Notes under the pieces: model-generated
Database searches by the model: none
Told to the model about the DNA's origin: nothing
The model's input: only the letters and a program-made list of their open reading frames with translations
Translations under genes and position numbers: made by a program
Assembly: GCA_003486385.1 (NCBI GenBank)
Contig: DNFT01000018.1
Span: forward strand, 24,514-68,659
Direction of reading: 5' to 3'
Source: Eubacterium sp.
GTDB taxonomy: Bacteria; Bacillota; Clostridia; Lachnospirales; Lachnospiraceae
DNA: 44,146 bases
Shown here: positions 21,990 to 30,529 of the stretch, in pieces
Layout of the letters: each line of letters starts with the position of its first letter
Position numbering within the stretch: the first letter of the stretch is position 1

Positions 21990-24072
21990 GCAGACCCCAC
22001 CGCCCAAATGCAGAAAAAAGGGCTGGTGGACGATTGTGCAGGAGATAGAGAACATAATTGTTCTCAATATCTTCTGCGGTGGAAGCTTAAAATCAAGGCA
22101 CTGTATAGACATATCAAAAAAAGATTATGCCACATGGCTTCCGCGCGGTGAATGGACTGCACGTAAGATAGAGTGGAGCTATGACATAGAAACTGAGTGG
22201 CAGTACAGGTATTACAACAAGAACAAGGTGAAGCTCTTCAGGCTGTCGGATAATGACAAAAATCTTCTTTTTGATAAGTTCAAGGATGAAGATGAGCTTG
22301 GCAGGTCAGAACTTGATATGACCAGTATTTTTGCACTGATAAGTCAAGCCGAATATGAATGGGCATGTGAACGAAGGGAGGAGGGCGAGAAAAGGCGCCA
22401 GAAAAGAGTTGAAGATGTCATGTCAAAAATACCGCCGCTTCCGGATGACATAGAGGACTGGTTTTATAAAACCGCAGTCGGGGAGGACTTCGCATTCAAA
22501 GATGAGGACACGGGGGAGTTCGTATGCACGATATGTCATAATGGTGCTCCGAGAGAGAAATACACTCAGGACAATGGAGAGCCGGTGAGAAACAATGATA
22601 TTGTGTCCTGCCCGCACTGTGGCAGCAGGATAAGATTTAAGACACGAAAGAGGGCTGTATTCGCCTCAGAGGACGTTGCGGTTGTACAGCCTGTTGATGA
22701 CACGATGTCCGTCATAAGGTTCTGCATGGTGTTTGGAAAGGTGACTGTCAAGGAGACAGACGTCCATGTGTATGAGAAAATCAGGATCCTTACAGGAAGG
22801 GGGGCGAACACGGCACCGTATAAAAATGTGTATTACAGACAGTGTGGCGGTAAATTTGATAACAAAAGCAACTCGCAGCAGCACAAAATAGCAGATAAAC
22901 AGTACATGTATCCCATTGGTATAAAAGAAGCCCTTGAAGGCACGAAAGTCGAAGCATGGACGGAGCTCTTCACGGAGTTTGCGGCAGCAGGCATGGAGCT
23001 TGCGTATGATGATTTGATAACATGTTTTGACGGAGACATGTACACGCTTATGGAGTTGCTCTTCAGGGGAAGGTTCTACAAGCTAATGTCAGAAGAAAGC
23101 GGGCGCTTCTCTTATACGGGGACATATTGCGGAGTCCTTAATATCAAAGGCACAAGCATGGAGGAGGTATTCAGGATATCAGACCGCCAGCTCATCAACC
23201 GTCTGCGTGACAGGAACGGTGACAGACTGATGCTTGAGTGGCTGCAGTGGAGCGAGCGCAATCATAAAAAGCTGTCGGACAAGGTTCTGGCATGGCTTAT
23301 GAAAAACAGACTTCATACAAGCAGCATGGCTTGGGCAAAGCTGAGGTTCAGTCCTGAACAGGCAATGAATTACATAGAGCGCCAGCGCAGGGAGCAATAC
23401 AGTGGAAAGAGTATCAGGGAGGTAATCAGCCAGTATGAGGACTACATGGACATGTGCCGGAGGCTTAAGAAGGACACATCCGATGAGATTGTATTCCGTC
23501 CGAGGGAGCTCAGGCGCAGGCATGATGAAGCTGCGGCGGAAATCAAGGAAAGGGAGGCTGAGATTACCGCAGATGAGTATTCACAGAGATACCCTAACGC
23601 GGAGAAGGTTCTTAAAGAGATAGCCGGAAAGCTGGAATACCGCAACGACAAATACATGATTATTGTGCCGGAGAAGAACATCGACATTGTAAAAGAGGGC
23701 AGGGAGCTTCACCACTGTGCCGGAGCCAGTGACCGCTATTTTGACCGAATAGCCCAGAACGAGACGTATATATGTTTTCTCCGCAAGACCGAAGAGCCGG
23801 ACAAGCCGTATTACACCATCGAGGTTGAGCCGGGAGGCACGATACGCCAGCACCGCGGCATGGATGACGAGGAACCGGAGATTGAGGAAGTAAAGCCTTT
23901 CCTGCGTGAGTGGCAGAGAGAAATCAGGAAGCGCATGAGCCATGAGGATCATGAGCTGGCGGCGGCTTCCAGGCAGAAAAGGGAGGAGAATATCAGGGAG
24001 CTGCAGGAAAAGAACAACACAAGGGTGCTTAAAGGACTTATGGAGGACTTCATGGAGGCAGCAGGATATTAA
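21970..24072 (+). CDS. pcfJ: PcfJ-like protein
   Basis: This 700-residue protein starts at ATG 21970 with GGAGGAGG 6 bases upstream. A zinc ribbon is formed by C186-x2-C189 and C214-x2-C217. The C-terminal domain carries the PcfJ signature ELHHCAGASDRYF (H581, H582, C583), then TYICFLRK and PYYTIEVEPGGTIRQHRG. PcfJ was first named on a conjugative plasmid and is common in phages and integrative elements; its biochemical role is not settled. The middle region is helical and charged. Confidence 0.8.
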   Translation: MRRKLVEQTPPPKCRKKGWWTIVQEIENIIVLNIFCGGSLKSRHCIDISKKDYATWLPRGEWTARKIEWSYDIETEWQYRYYNKNKVKLFRLSDNDKNLLFDKFKDEDELGRSELDMTSIFALISQAEYEWACERREEGEKRRQKRVEDVMSKIPPLPDDIEDWFYKTAVGEDFAFKDEDTGEFVCTICHNGAPREKYTQDNGEPVRNNDIVSCPHCGSRIRFKTRKRAVFASEDVAVVQPVDDTMSVIRFCMVFGKVTVKETDVHVYEKIRILTGRGANTAPYKNVYYRQCGGKFDNKSNSQQHKIADKQYMYPIGIKEALEGTKVEAWTELFTEFAAAGMELAYDDLITCFDGDMYTLMELLFRGRFYKLMSEESGRFSYTGTYCGVLNIKGTSMEEVFRISDRQLINRLRDRNGDRLMLEWLQWSERNHKKLSDKVLAWLMKNRLHTSSMAWAKLRFSPEQAMNYIERQRREQYSGKSIREVISQYEDYMDMCRRLKKDTSDEIVFRPRELRRRHDEAAAEIKEREAEITADEYSQRYPNAEKVLKEIAGKLEYRNDKYMIIVPEKNIDIVKEGRELHHCAGASDRYFDRIAQNETYICFLRKTEEPDKPYYTIEVEPGGTIRQHRGMDDEEPEIEEVKPFLREWQREIRKRMSHEDHELAAASRQKREENIRELQEKNNTRVLKGLMEDFMEAAGY

Positions 24073-24106
24073 AAAACACGATAAACACTAAATGGGAGAG
24101 GTTTAT

Positions 24107-25423
24107 ATGGACGTAATAACATATCAGAAATCATACAGGGAATATAAAGCGGAGCTTGACAGCGAGCTCCAGAAAACAGCGGAGGGCTTTGTCCGCATCG
24201 GCTATCTGCTCAAGGTAGCCCGCGACACGAACGTGCTTGCGGAATCCGGCTACAAGACGGTGGCGGAGTTTGCACAGGCCGAATACAGCCTTGACAAGAC
24301 ACAGGTGAGCCGTTTTATCAGCATCAATGATAAGTTCTCGGAGGACGGGTATTCAGACCGCCTCCGGACATCATATCAGGGCTTCGGCTACGCGAAGCTC
24401 ACACTGATGCTGCAGCTTCCGGATGCCGTCAACGAGGCACTCACTCCGTCCTACTCCAAGGCGGAGATACAGAGCATTAAGGAGGAGGTGGACGAGGAGA
24501 AGAAGGTGAGCGACATAGAGGTATGCCTTGAAGCCTCACAGGCACCGGAAGAAGGCGGAACACTCATAGAGCGAATAGTAAAACAGCTCCTGCATGATGA
24601 ACCGAGCATGTTCATAGAACTTCACAGGGAGGCACTTGGCTGTTCTGTGAATATGCAGCACTTCCAGAGAATAATGGCACCTGCAGGAGAAAAGACGTAC
24701 AGTGTGCGCCTTGCCGGAGTGGGGAGAATCCTCTTAATACTCAATGATGGTTCAGATAACAGGGCAGTCAATTCAAGGACGGGAGAGTTTGAGGAAGTGA
24801 CGTGGCAGCAGCTCAGGGATGCTGTCGAAAAGCTTACCGGTTTTAAAGAATGTACCGGTAAGGCAGCAGAGGACAGATGGTCGGAGCTGTTCGGGGAGCC
24901 GTACCCGCTCAATGCGCCGGAAGCAAAATCCGAAGTTGCACCGGAGCAACAGACGAAGCAGCCGGCAGCAAGAAAAGAATCCAAGGTGCAGAAAGCCAGA
25001 ACCGAAAGCCCGAAAAAGCCTGTAAATCCAAAGATGGAAGAGAAAAAGCCTGTGGAGCAGATACCGGGGCAGGCGGACATAAGCGACTTTCCGGAGTATA
25101 TGCCGGAGACGGTACATAAAGAAGGGTGCGAAAACACAGAAAAGCCTATAAATACTCAATGCGGAGGGCATAACCCGGTGGATGAAGAGAATGCCCCTGT
25201 GGAAGTGGTGAATATCCCGGAAACAGAGAATGGCACCGGTGCAGAAAACAAGGAGCATAAGACCGCAGATAAGACAGCAATATTAAATCTGCTTGATGAG
25301 ATAAAAGCAGCAGTCGCAGCAGACCACTGGGGCACGGCTATGGTCAAGGAGCACAGCCTCAGGGAGTTGATAGACAGGGCGGCACATGGAGGGACGGATG
25401 AAGTCGAAACAGGCGAAGTGTAG
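24107..25423 (+). CDS. Hypothetical mobile-element protein with a DNA-binding-like N-terminus
   Basis: The protein has 438 residues from ATG 24107 with GGGAGAGG upstream; the ATG at 24092 overlaps that site. The N-terminal ~110 residues (LQKTAEGFVRIGYLLKVARD, FAQAEYSLDKTQVSRFISIND) look like the ParB/Spo0J-type HTH module found in element proteins of Clostridia. A long Pro/Lys/Glu-rich low-complexity region (about 265-395) follows, then a short helical end. It may bind DNA in replication or regulation; this is tentative. Confidence 0.65.
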   Translation: MDVITYQKSYREYKAELDSELQKTAEGFVRIGYLLKVARDTNVLAESGYKTVAEFAQAEYSLDKTQVSRFISINDKFSEDGYSDRLRTSYQGFGYAKLTLMLQLPDAVNEALTPSYSKAEIQSIKEEVDEEKKVSDIEVCLEASQAPEEGGTLIERIVKQLLHDEPSMFIELHREALGCSVNMQHFQRIMAPAGEKTYSVRLAGVGRILLILNDGSDNRAVNSRTGEFEEVTWQQLRDAVEKLTGFKECTGKAAEDRWSELFGEPYPLNAPEAKSEVAPEQQTKQPAARKESKVQKARTESPKKPVNPKMEEKKPVEQIPGQADISDFPEYMPETVHKEGCENTEKPINTQCGGHNPVDEENAPVEVVNIPETENGTGAENKEHKTADKTAILNLLDEIKAAVAADHWGTAMVKEHSLRELIDRAAHGGTDEVETGEV

Positions 25424-25754
25424 GGAGTTCGGCAGGAAAGCGCGTGAGGAGATAAAAGCCCGCGATAACAATAAGTGTATATTCTGCGCTGCCGGCTACC
25501 GCATGGACGGAGCGACGTGGTACGGACAATCCCTGCTGAGCATAATGCATTATATTCCAAGGTCACATAACGGCCTTGGAATCCCGCAGAACGGAGCAGT
25601 AGGCTGTCAGTACCATCACGAGATGCTGGACAACGGCAACAAGGGCAACCGTGATGAGATGCTGGAGATATTCAGGGAATATTTAAAAGAAAACTACACG
25701 GACTGGGACGAAAAGAACCTTGTGTATGACAAATGGAAGGAGCTTAAGCAATGA
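25398..25754 (+). CDS. HNH-like nuclease-fold protein
   Basis: The protein has 118 residues from ATG 25398, with GGAGGG 4-5 bases upstream; ATG 25386 is an alternative. A CxxC knuckle (C27, C30), H51 in IMHYIPRSHNG, N65, C70 and H73/H74 in GCQYHHEMLDNG form an HNH-like zinc-stabilised core. HNH proteins in phages nick DNA or assist packaging. This one lies in the early region, away from the terminase, so a replication or recombination role is more likely. Confidence 0.65.
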   Translation: MKSKQAKCREFGRKAREEIKARDNNKCIFCAAGYRMDGATWYGQSLLSIMHYIPRSHNGLGIPQNGAVGCQYHHEMLDNGNKGNRDEMLEIFREYLKENYTDWDEKNLVYDKWKELKQ

Positions 25755-26131
25755 AAAACAGAATATTTATCTTGATTTTGACATTAGAAATCATATTTCT
25801 TACAGGCTGCACAACAGCAGACACGGTGAGCTATAACCTTACAAAGGAAGCCGATGAGTTTAATGTGTATCGGAGAATCACCGTTACCAACGCCAGAACA
25901 GACACAATTATGCTACAGGCAGAGGGGTATATGAGTCTGGGCAATAATACCAGCAGCGAGCTTGTAGTAACAATAAAAACAGGGGAAGATAAATACTATA
26001 AGGATTATATATACCTTAATGACTGGACGTGTTATGTGGTGGAGCAGCTTGAGCCAAGTTATGTAGATAAATATCACTATGAGCTGGTTATTTACCCGGA
26101 GAGAGCTGTTCCGGAGATAGAATTTAAGTGA
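25751..26131 (+). CDS. Phage lipoprotein (beta-sandwich type)
   Basis: The 126-residue precursor has an N-terminal signal with lipobox LTGC (C20), so it should be lipid-anchored on the outer face of the membrane. The remainder is strand-rich (YNLTKEADEFNVYRRITVTN, VVTIKTGEDKYYKDYIYLND), the pattern of phage lipoproteins called beta-sandwich lipoproteins. Several phage lipoproteins block superinfection, which is a reasonable but unproved guess here. ATGA overlap with the HNH-like gene. Confidence 0.75.
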   Translation: MKNRIFILILTLEIIFLTGCTTADTVSYNLTKEADEFNVYRRITVTNARTDTIMLQAEGYMSLGNNTSSELVVTIKTGEDKYYKDYIYLNDWTCYVVEQLEPSYVDKYHYELVIYPERAVPEIEFK

Positions 26132-26141
26132 GGTGAACAAT

Positions 26142-26294
26142 ATGGCAGCAGTAACATTTATAATCGGAACGATGCTTGGCATTGTCGGAACGGCATTTTT
26201 CTTTGGCTGTGTAAAACAGGAGAAAGAGAATGCATATTATGAGCAGGGATATCACGATGGACTGATTGCAGGAAGGGAGAAAAAACCGGAATGA
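26142..26294 (+). CDS. 50-residue single-helix membrane protein
   Basis: The ATG at 26142 follows GAGGTGAAC. The N-terminal ~22 residues are a membrane helix (FIIGTMLGIVGTAFFFG), followed by a charged tail (YYEQGYHDGLIAGREK). It overlaps the ssb start by four bases and directly follows the lipoprotein gene, so the two membrane-linked products may act together. Confidence 0.65.
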   Translation: MAAVTFIIGTMLGIVGTAFFFGCVKQEKENAYYEQGYHDGLIAGREKKPE

Positions 26295-26731
26295 ACAAAG
26301 TAATCTTAATGGGCCGCCTGACCCGCGACCCGGACATAAGAACAGCCACAGGCGAGAACACAATGACAATAGCGCGGTACACTCTTGCGGTAGACCGGAG
26401 AACAAGAAAAACCGACACCGGCGAACCAACAGCAGACTTCATAAGCTGTGTGGCATTCGGCAAGGCAGCAGAGTTCGCCGAGAAGTATTTTCACCAGGGC
26501 ATGAGAGTATTGATTACAGGTCGCATACAGACCGGCAGCTACACCAATAAGGACGGACAAAAAGTATACACAACGGATGTCATTGTGGAAGAGCAGGAGT
26601 TTGCGGACAGCAAGGCAGTAGGACAGACCGGTTCAACAGGAATTCCGGTATCACGTCCGGAGCTTACAACAGAAGACGGCTTCATGCAGTTACCGATTGG
26701 TGTAGAAGAGGGTGGTATACCATTTGGCTAG
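26291..26731 (+). CDS. ssb: Single-stranded DNA-binding protein
   Basis: This is a 146-residue phage SSB. The OB fold opens with MNKVILMGRLTRDPDIR and continues with YTLAVDR, DFISCVAFGKAAEF and VLITGRIQTGSY. A flexible tail ends in GGIPFG, a variant of the acidic DDIPF tip that recruits replication proteins. GGAAGGGAG precedes the start. It protects single-stranded DNA made by the HUH-type or other replication of the phage. Confidence 0.95.
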   Translation: MNKVILMGRLTRDPDIRTATGENTMTIARYTLAVDRRTRKTDTGEPTADFISCVAFGKAAEFAEKYFHQGMRVLITGRIQTGSYTNKDGQKVYTTDVIVEEQEFADSKAVGQTGSTGIPVSRPELTTEDGFMQLPIGVEEGGIPFG

Positions 26732-26741
26732 GAGGTTTGCA

Positions 26742-27080
26742 ATGAATGAGGCTATTTTGAATTTGATTAGTAATGAGCAGATGAGGGAAAGCTGCTATAT
26801 CAAGGCGCAGAATATCATAGAGAATGCAGGGCTAAAGAGTATAGAGGTTGACAGGACACAATTCACGGCAAGGAATGACAACAATAAGCTTATCATAAGA
26901 ATTGCCGTTAAGAAGTTCACAAAGCATACTGTGAGCTCCAATGAACTGAGAGCATTGAAGAGAATCCCGGAGTATCGTCCTGTATATGACCGATATAAAC
27001 GCATGAGTCACTTCGAGCATAGACCATTGTATGAGTGGGGCTACATAGAATTTGAGTATCTCCAATCCAATAATCATTAG
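26742..27080 (+). CDS. Hypothetical phage protein, last gene of the early operon
   Basis: The protein has 112 residues from ATG 26742 with AGGAGG upstream. It is basic with mixed helix and strand (LLKS-like IEVDRTQFTARNDNNKLIIR core). No family was recognised. The late-region promoter with its LexA-like dyad begins at its stop codon. Confidence 0.6.
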   Translation: MNEAILNLISNEQMRESCYIKAQNIIENAGLKSIEVDRTQFTARNDNNKLIIRIAVKKFTKHTVSSNELRALKRIPEYRPVYDRYKRMSHFEHRPLYEWGYIEFEYLQSNNH

Positions 27081-27106
27081 ACAGAACACATATTCTGTAG
27101 TATAAT
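27078..27106 (+). promoter_or_regulatory. Promoter with LexA-like dyad, ahead of the packaging genes
   Basis: TAGACA (27078-27083), 17 bases, TATAAT (27101-27106). Between the boxes lies ACAGAA-N6-TTCTGT (27081-27098), whose core GAACACATATTC differs from GAACNNNNGTTC, a Firmicute SOS-box form, at one base. LexA or a phage repressor could block it. Confidence 0.6.
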
Positions 27107-27128
27107 GAGACCATAAAAACAGCGCCAC

Positions 27129-27179
27129 AGAGCCGAATATATGAAGCAAGATAACAGCTTCGTGTATCCGGCTCTTTTT
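27129..27179 (+). terminator. Terminator directly after the LexA-like promoter
   Basis: AGAGCCG (27129-27135) pairs with CGGCTCT (27169-27175), with an inner GAAGC/GCTTC stem, followed by TTTTT. It starts about 16 bases after the expected transcript start, so most transcripts would be 60-70 bases long unless terminator read-through occurs. Confidence 0.8.
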
Positions 27180-27250
27180 ATTTTGCTTACAGACAGGGAA
27201 AACGTATCGGGAACAGCATTTCGCAGGTGGGAAAGGAGGCAGCAGCATAG

Positions 27251-27826
27251 ATGGCAAAGGGAAAATACGAGACGTGGCAGGAAGACGATAATATAACGCT
27301 TCTTGAAGCCTGGGCGAGGGATGGTCTGACACAGGCTCAGATAGCCAAGAATATGGGAATTTCACTTTCTACGCTTAAGGAATGGCTTAAAAAGTATCCG
27401 GCCATTTCGGCTGCCTTAAAAAAAGGGAAGGAGCTTGCGGACTATGAAATGGAGAACGCCCTTTATAAGAAGGGTATAGGTTATACAGTCACACTAAAGA
27501 AGCCAATCAAGGTAAAAGAGACAGAATATGATAACGGAAAAAAGATAAAAGAAACCGAGAAAATCGAGTATGCGGATGTTGAGGAGTACATTCCACCGGA
27601 TGTGACAGCACAGATTTTCTGGCTTAAGAACCGTAAACCGGAGTCATGGAGGGATAAGCGTGAAGCTCCACCGGAGAAAGAGGAGTACGAGGATGATGGA
27701 TTTATCACGGCGCTTAAGCAGACGGCGAAAGAGGTGTTCGATGGCGCCGGGGGAGTTGAGACAATGAGTGATAAAGAGCGGGAGGCAGCAGATGAAGCAG
27801 ACAAGACAGCAGACGTTCAGGTATAG
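27251..27826 (+). CDS. Terminase small subunit
   Basis: The 191-residue protein has an N-terminal helix-turn-helix (DGLTQAQIAKNMGISLSTLKEWLKKYP) for recognising the packaging site. A middle oligomerisation region and a conserved IPPDVTAQIFWLKNRKPESWRDK segment are typical of phage small terminases in Firmicutes. The acidic C-terminus overlaps the large-subunit gene by 35 bases. AAAGGAGG precedes the start. Confidence 0.88.
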   Translation: MAKGKYETWQEDDNITLLEAWARDGLTQAQIAKNMGISLSTLKEWLKKYPAISAALKKGKELADYEMENALYKKGIGYTVTLKKPIKVKETEYDNGKKIKETEKIEYADVEEYIPPDVTAQIFWLKNRKPESWRDKREAPPEKEEYEDDGFITALKQTAKEVFDGAGGVETMSDKEREAADEADKTADVQV

Positions 27827-29129
27827 TGCATTCTCGGCTAAACAGAAGATGGTGCTCACATGGTGGATGCCTGATAGCCCATACCATGACAAGGACGGCA
27901 TAATATGTGACGGCTCAATCCGAAGCGGAAAGACTACATGTATGGGACTGTCATTCGTAATATGGGCGATGGAGACCTTTGACGGACAGAACTTTGCCAT
28001 GTGCGGCAAGACAATACAATCCCTGAGGAGAAATGTCATCAAGCCGCTCAAAGGTATGCTCAGTTCGCGCGGGTACGGAGTGGAGGAGCACCGCTCCGAG
28101 AACAGCCTGACTATCACAAAGGGTTCAGTAGTGAATGAGTTTTACCTGTTCGGCGGGAAGGATGAAGGCTCCCAGGATTTGATACAGGGTATCACGCTTG
28201 CAGGCTTGTTCCTTGATGAGGTTGCCCTGATGCCGGAGAGCTTCGTCGACCAGGCAACAGGGCGCTGTTCTGTCGAGGGTTCAAAGTACTGGTTCAACTG
28301 CAATCCGGAGGGACCGGATCACTATATAAAGACGCAGTGGATTGATCGTATCGGCGAAAAGAACCTCATAAGGATACATTTTACCATGCATGACAATCCG
28401 AGCCTGTCGCAGCGCATTATACAGCGTTATGAGAGCCTTTACAGCGGGGTGTTCTATGACCGTTTTATCCGTGGCCTGTGGGTGCTGGCATCCGGAATCA
28501 TCTTCCGGTATTTTGCGGATGATGATTCACCGTATCTGTTCGGTGATGAGGAGATATTCAGCCCGGAGGGAAGACCGCTGCAGCCATTCTCCAAGGTTGT
28601 AATGGGAATCGACTTTGGAGGAAACGGCTCTAAGACAACCTTCTGCCTTACAGGGTATCAGGGAGGCTATCACAGCTTCAAGGTGCTTGAGGAGGCAGGG
28701 CTGCCGGTAACAGAGGCGGTGGATTCCAAGGCGATATGTGATAAGTTCATAGAGTTTTACAGGTATTGTCTTAACAAGTATCACCGGGTGGACTGGATTT
28801 TTCCGGATTCTGCTTCACCGACAATGATTAACTCACTCATAGGAGCCGCAAGACAGGAGGGCTTGCAGTTTCAGAACATAAAGGGCTGCCGCAAGAATGA
28901 GGTGGCGGACAGACCGAAGCTCATAGACCTGTTATTAAACTCAGGGAGATTGAAGATAAACAGGCGATGTGTACAGTTGCGCAAGGCTATAGCGTCGCTG
29001 AGGTGGGACGAGAAGAATCCGGACATTCCGGAGGATCTTAATATTAACAACTGCAATGACTGGTGGGACGCGTTCTGCTACACCCTGCTGGACTTTGTAG
29101 AATACATTGAACTTGATAGGAGGAGCTAA
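27792..29129 (+). CDS. Terminase large subunit
   Basis: This 445-residue DNA-packaging motor starts at ATG 27792 with GGAGG upstream. The ATPase domain has Walker A GSIRSGKT (41-48) and Walker B LFLDE (139-143). The C-terminal nuclease has GIDFGGNG, then WIFPDSASP, with NDWWDAFCYTL near the end. It cuts concatemeric phage DNA and pumps it into the head through the portal. It belongs to the PBSX/SPP1-like group of large terminases by overall pattern. Confidence 0.95.
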   Translation: MKQTRQQTFRYSAFSAKQKMVLTWWMPDSPYHDKDGIICDGSIRSGKTTCMGLSFVIWAMETFDGQNFAMCGKTIQSLRRNVIKPLKGMLSSRGYGVEEHRSENSLTITKGSVVNEFYLFGGKDEGSQDLIQGITLAGLFLDEVALMPESFVDQATGRCSVEGSKYWFNCNPEGPDHYIKTQWIDRIGEKNLIRIHFTMHDNPSLSQRIIQRYESLYSGVFYDRFIRGLWVLASGIIFRYFADDDSPYLFGDEEIFSPEGRPLQPFSKVVMGIDFGGNGSKTTFCLTGYQGGYHSFKVLEEAGLPVTEAVDSKAICDKFIEFYRYCLNKYHRVDWIFPDSASPTMINSLIGAARQEGLQFQNIKGCRKNEVADRPKLIDLLLNSGRLKINRRCVQLRKAIASLRWDEKNPDIPEDLNINNCNDWWDAFCYTLLDFVEYIELDRRS

Positions 29130-30529
29130 TGAAGGATAATTCAATTAACGCGGTGGTAAAGAGAAAACTTAACGAACTGGGCTTTACGAACTGCAATGAT
29201 ATACCGTACGGATACATAAATGTCTGTGACTCATGGTACTGCAATGAGCCTATAGAGAATTTTCATAACAGGAAAACGATACAGGGTGAGAAGTATGAAC
29301 TCAACAGGCTGAACTTCGCAAAGAGACTATGCTCAGATGAAGCGAACCTGTGTGAGGTGATTGAGATAAATGCAGGAAAGAAGAACAGCCAGTTTGAGGA
29401 GGTGAAGCGAATCTTCGAAAAGAACAACTTTGCCACAATGTATCGCCGCCAGCTTGAGAGGATGACGGCTAACGGAACGGTGGGGGCCTATATCCGAATT
29501 GCCGGAGCGGAGGAATATGACGATGGCTCTTTAAGAGGCGGGGACATTAAAATAAACTATGTCAATGCAAGCGGAATCATCCCGCTCACTATAGAGAACG
29601 GAGAGGTGCTAGAATGTGCTTTCTACGGAGAAAGCATAAAAGCAACCAGGAAGGTGATAACGCTTGTAGTGTTCACTTATGCTGAGGTTTACTCAGTGTC
29701 AACGTATGAGTTTGACACAACCGGCAACCAGATAAGTGCCACGGAGAATATCAGGCTTGGTGAAATAAAGCCGTTTGCGCTCATGGAGAATGCAGAGGTA
29801 AATAATTTACAGGACATGGAGGGCTTCGGACTGCCGAAGCTCTGGAACTCCATACCGTACCTTAAGGTGCTTGACCTGTGCTTTAACATCCTTTATTCGG
29901 ATGTGGACAAAGGCGAGAAGATAATCATGGTAAATGAGATGCTCTGTGAGATGGACCAGTACGGCAGGCCGATTCTCACCACGGAGCAGAAAAAGCTTTT
30001 TGTGCTTATGGGTGCAAAGCTCCCGGATCAGAAGGAGGTATACCACGAATACAATCCGGAGATAAGGATTGAGGCGATAACAAAGGTATTCGAGCTGGTG
30101 TTATCGCTTGTATCGATGACCTTCGGCTTCGGGACGAAGAAGTACACCTTCGAGAACGGCAGGATTACAACCGCCACGGAATACATAGGAACCAAGCAGG
30201 ACCAGCTTCATGAGCTTAACAGGCAGAGGCAGCAGGCTGTTCAGTACATAACAGGGCTTGCAAGGGCAATCATGTGGTATTCGAACACCTTTTCGGGTAC
30301 AGCGTATGACATAGACACGGATATAAAAATTGATTTCAATGACAGCTATATCCGTGATGAGGAGGCTGAGCTTGAGGATATGAGAAATGATGCTCTGCAG
30401 TTCAACATACCGAAGCTCACACAGTGGTATCTTGCCAAAAAGTACAATCTGTCGGATGAGGAGGCAGCGGCACTTGTAGCTGAGAATATGGAGAAGGATG
30501 AAGGCAATGATGGGGAAGGTGAGGAGTAA
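29129..30529 (+). CDS. Phage portal protein (SPP1 gp6-like)
   Basis: The 466-residue protein starts in TAATG overlap with the terminase. The sequence shows the portal pattern of SPP1 gp6-like proteins: IPYGYINVCDSWYCNEPI near the start, a wing, a FKPFALM-type (IKPFALMENAEVN) segment, GLPKLWNSIPYLKVLDLCFN, and SLVSMTFGFGTKKYTFENGRITTATE. It forms the dodecameric ring through which DNA enters and to which the connector binds. The C-terminus is acidic. Confidence 0.92.
   Translation: MKDNSINAVVKRKLNELGFTNCNDIPYGYINVCDSWYCNEPIENFHNRKTIQGEKYELNRLNFAKRLCSDEANLCEVIEINAGKKNSQFEEVKRIFEKNNFATMYRRQLERMTANGTVGAYIRIAGAEEYDDGSLRGGDIKINYVNASGIIPLTIENGEVLECAFYGESIKATRKVITLVVFTYAEVYSVSTYEFDTTGNQISATENIRLGEIKPFALMENAEVNNLQDMEGFGLPKLWNSIPYLKVLDLCFNILYSDVDKGEKIIMVNEMLCEMDQYGRPILTTEQKKLFVLMGAKLPDQKEVYHEYNPEIRIEAITKVFELVLSLVSMTFGFGTKKYTFENGRITTATEYIGTKQDQLHELNRQRQQAVQYITGLARAIMWYSNTFSGTAYDIDTDIKIDFNDSYIRDEEAELEDMRNDALQFNIPKLTQWYLAKKYNLSDEEAAALVAENMEKDEGNDGEGEE

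Noticed and set aside
21426..22112. 228-codon minus-strand frame
   Set aside because: Antisense to the DUF7666-like gene and the pcfJ start; no ribosome site and no recognisable domain.
24622..25258. Long minus-strand frames opposite the 438-residue protein
   Set aside because: Shadows caused by the low-complexity Pro/Lys/Glu region.
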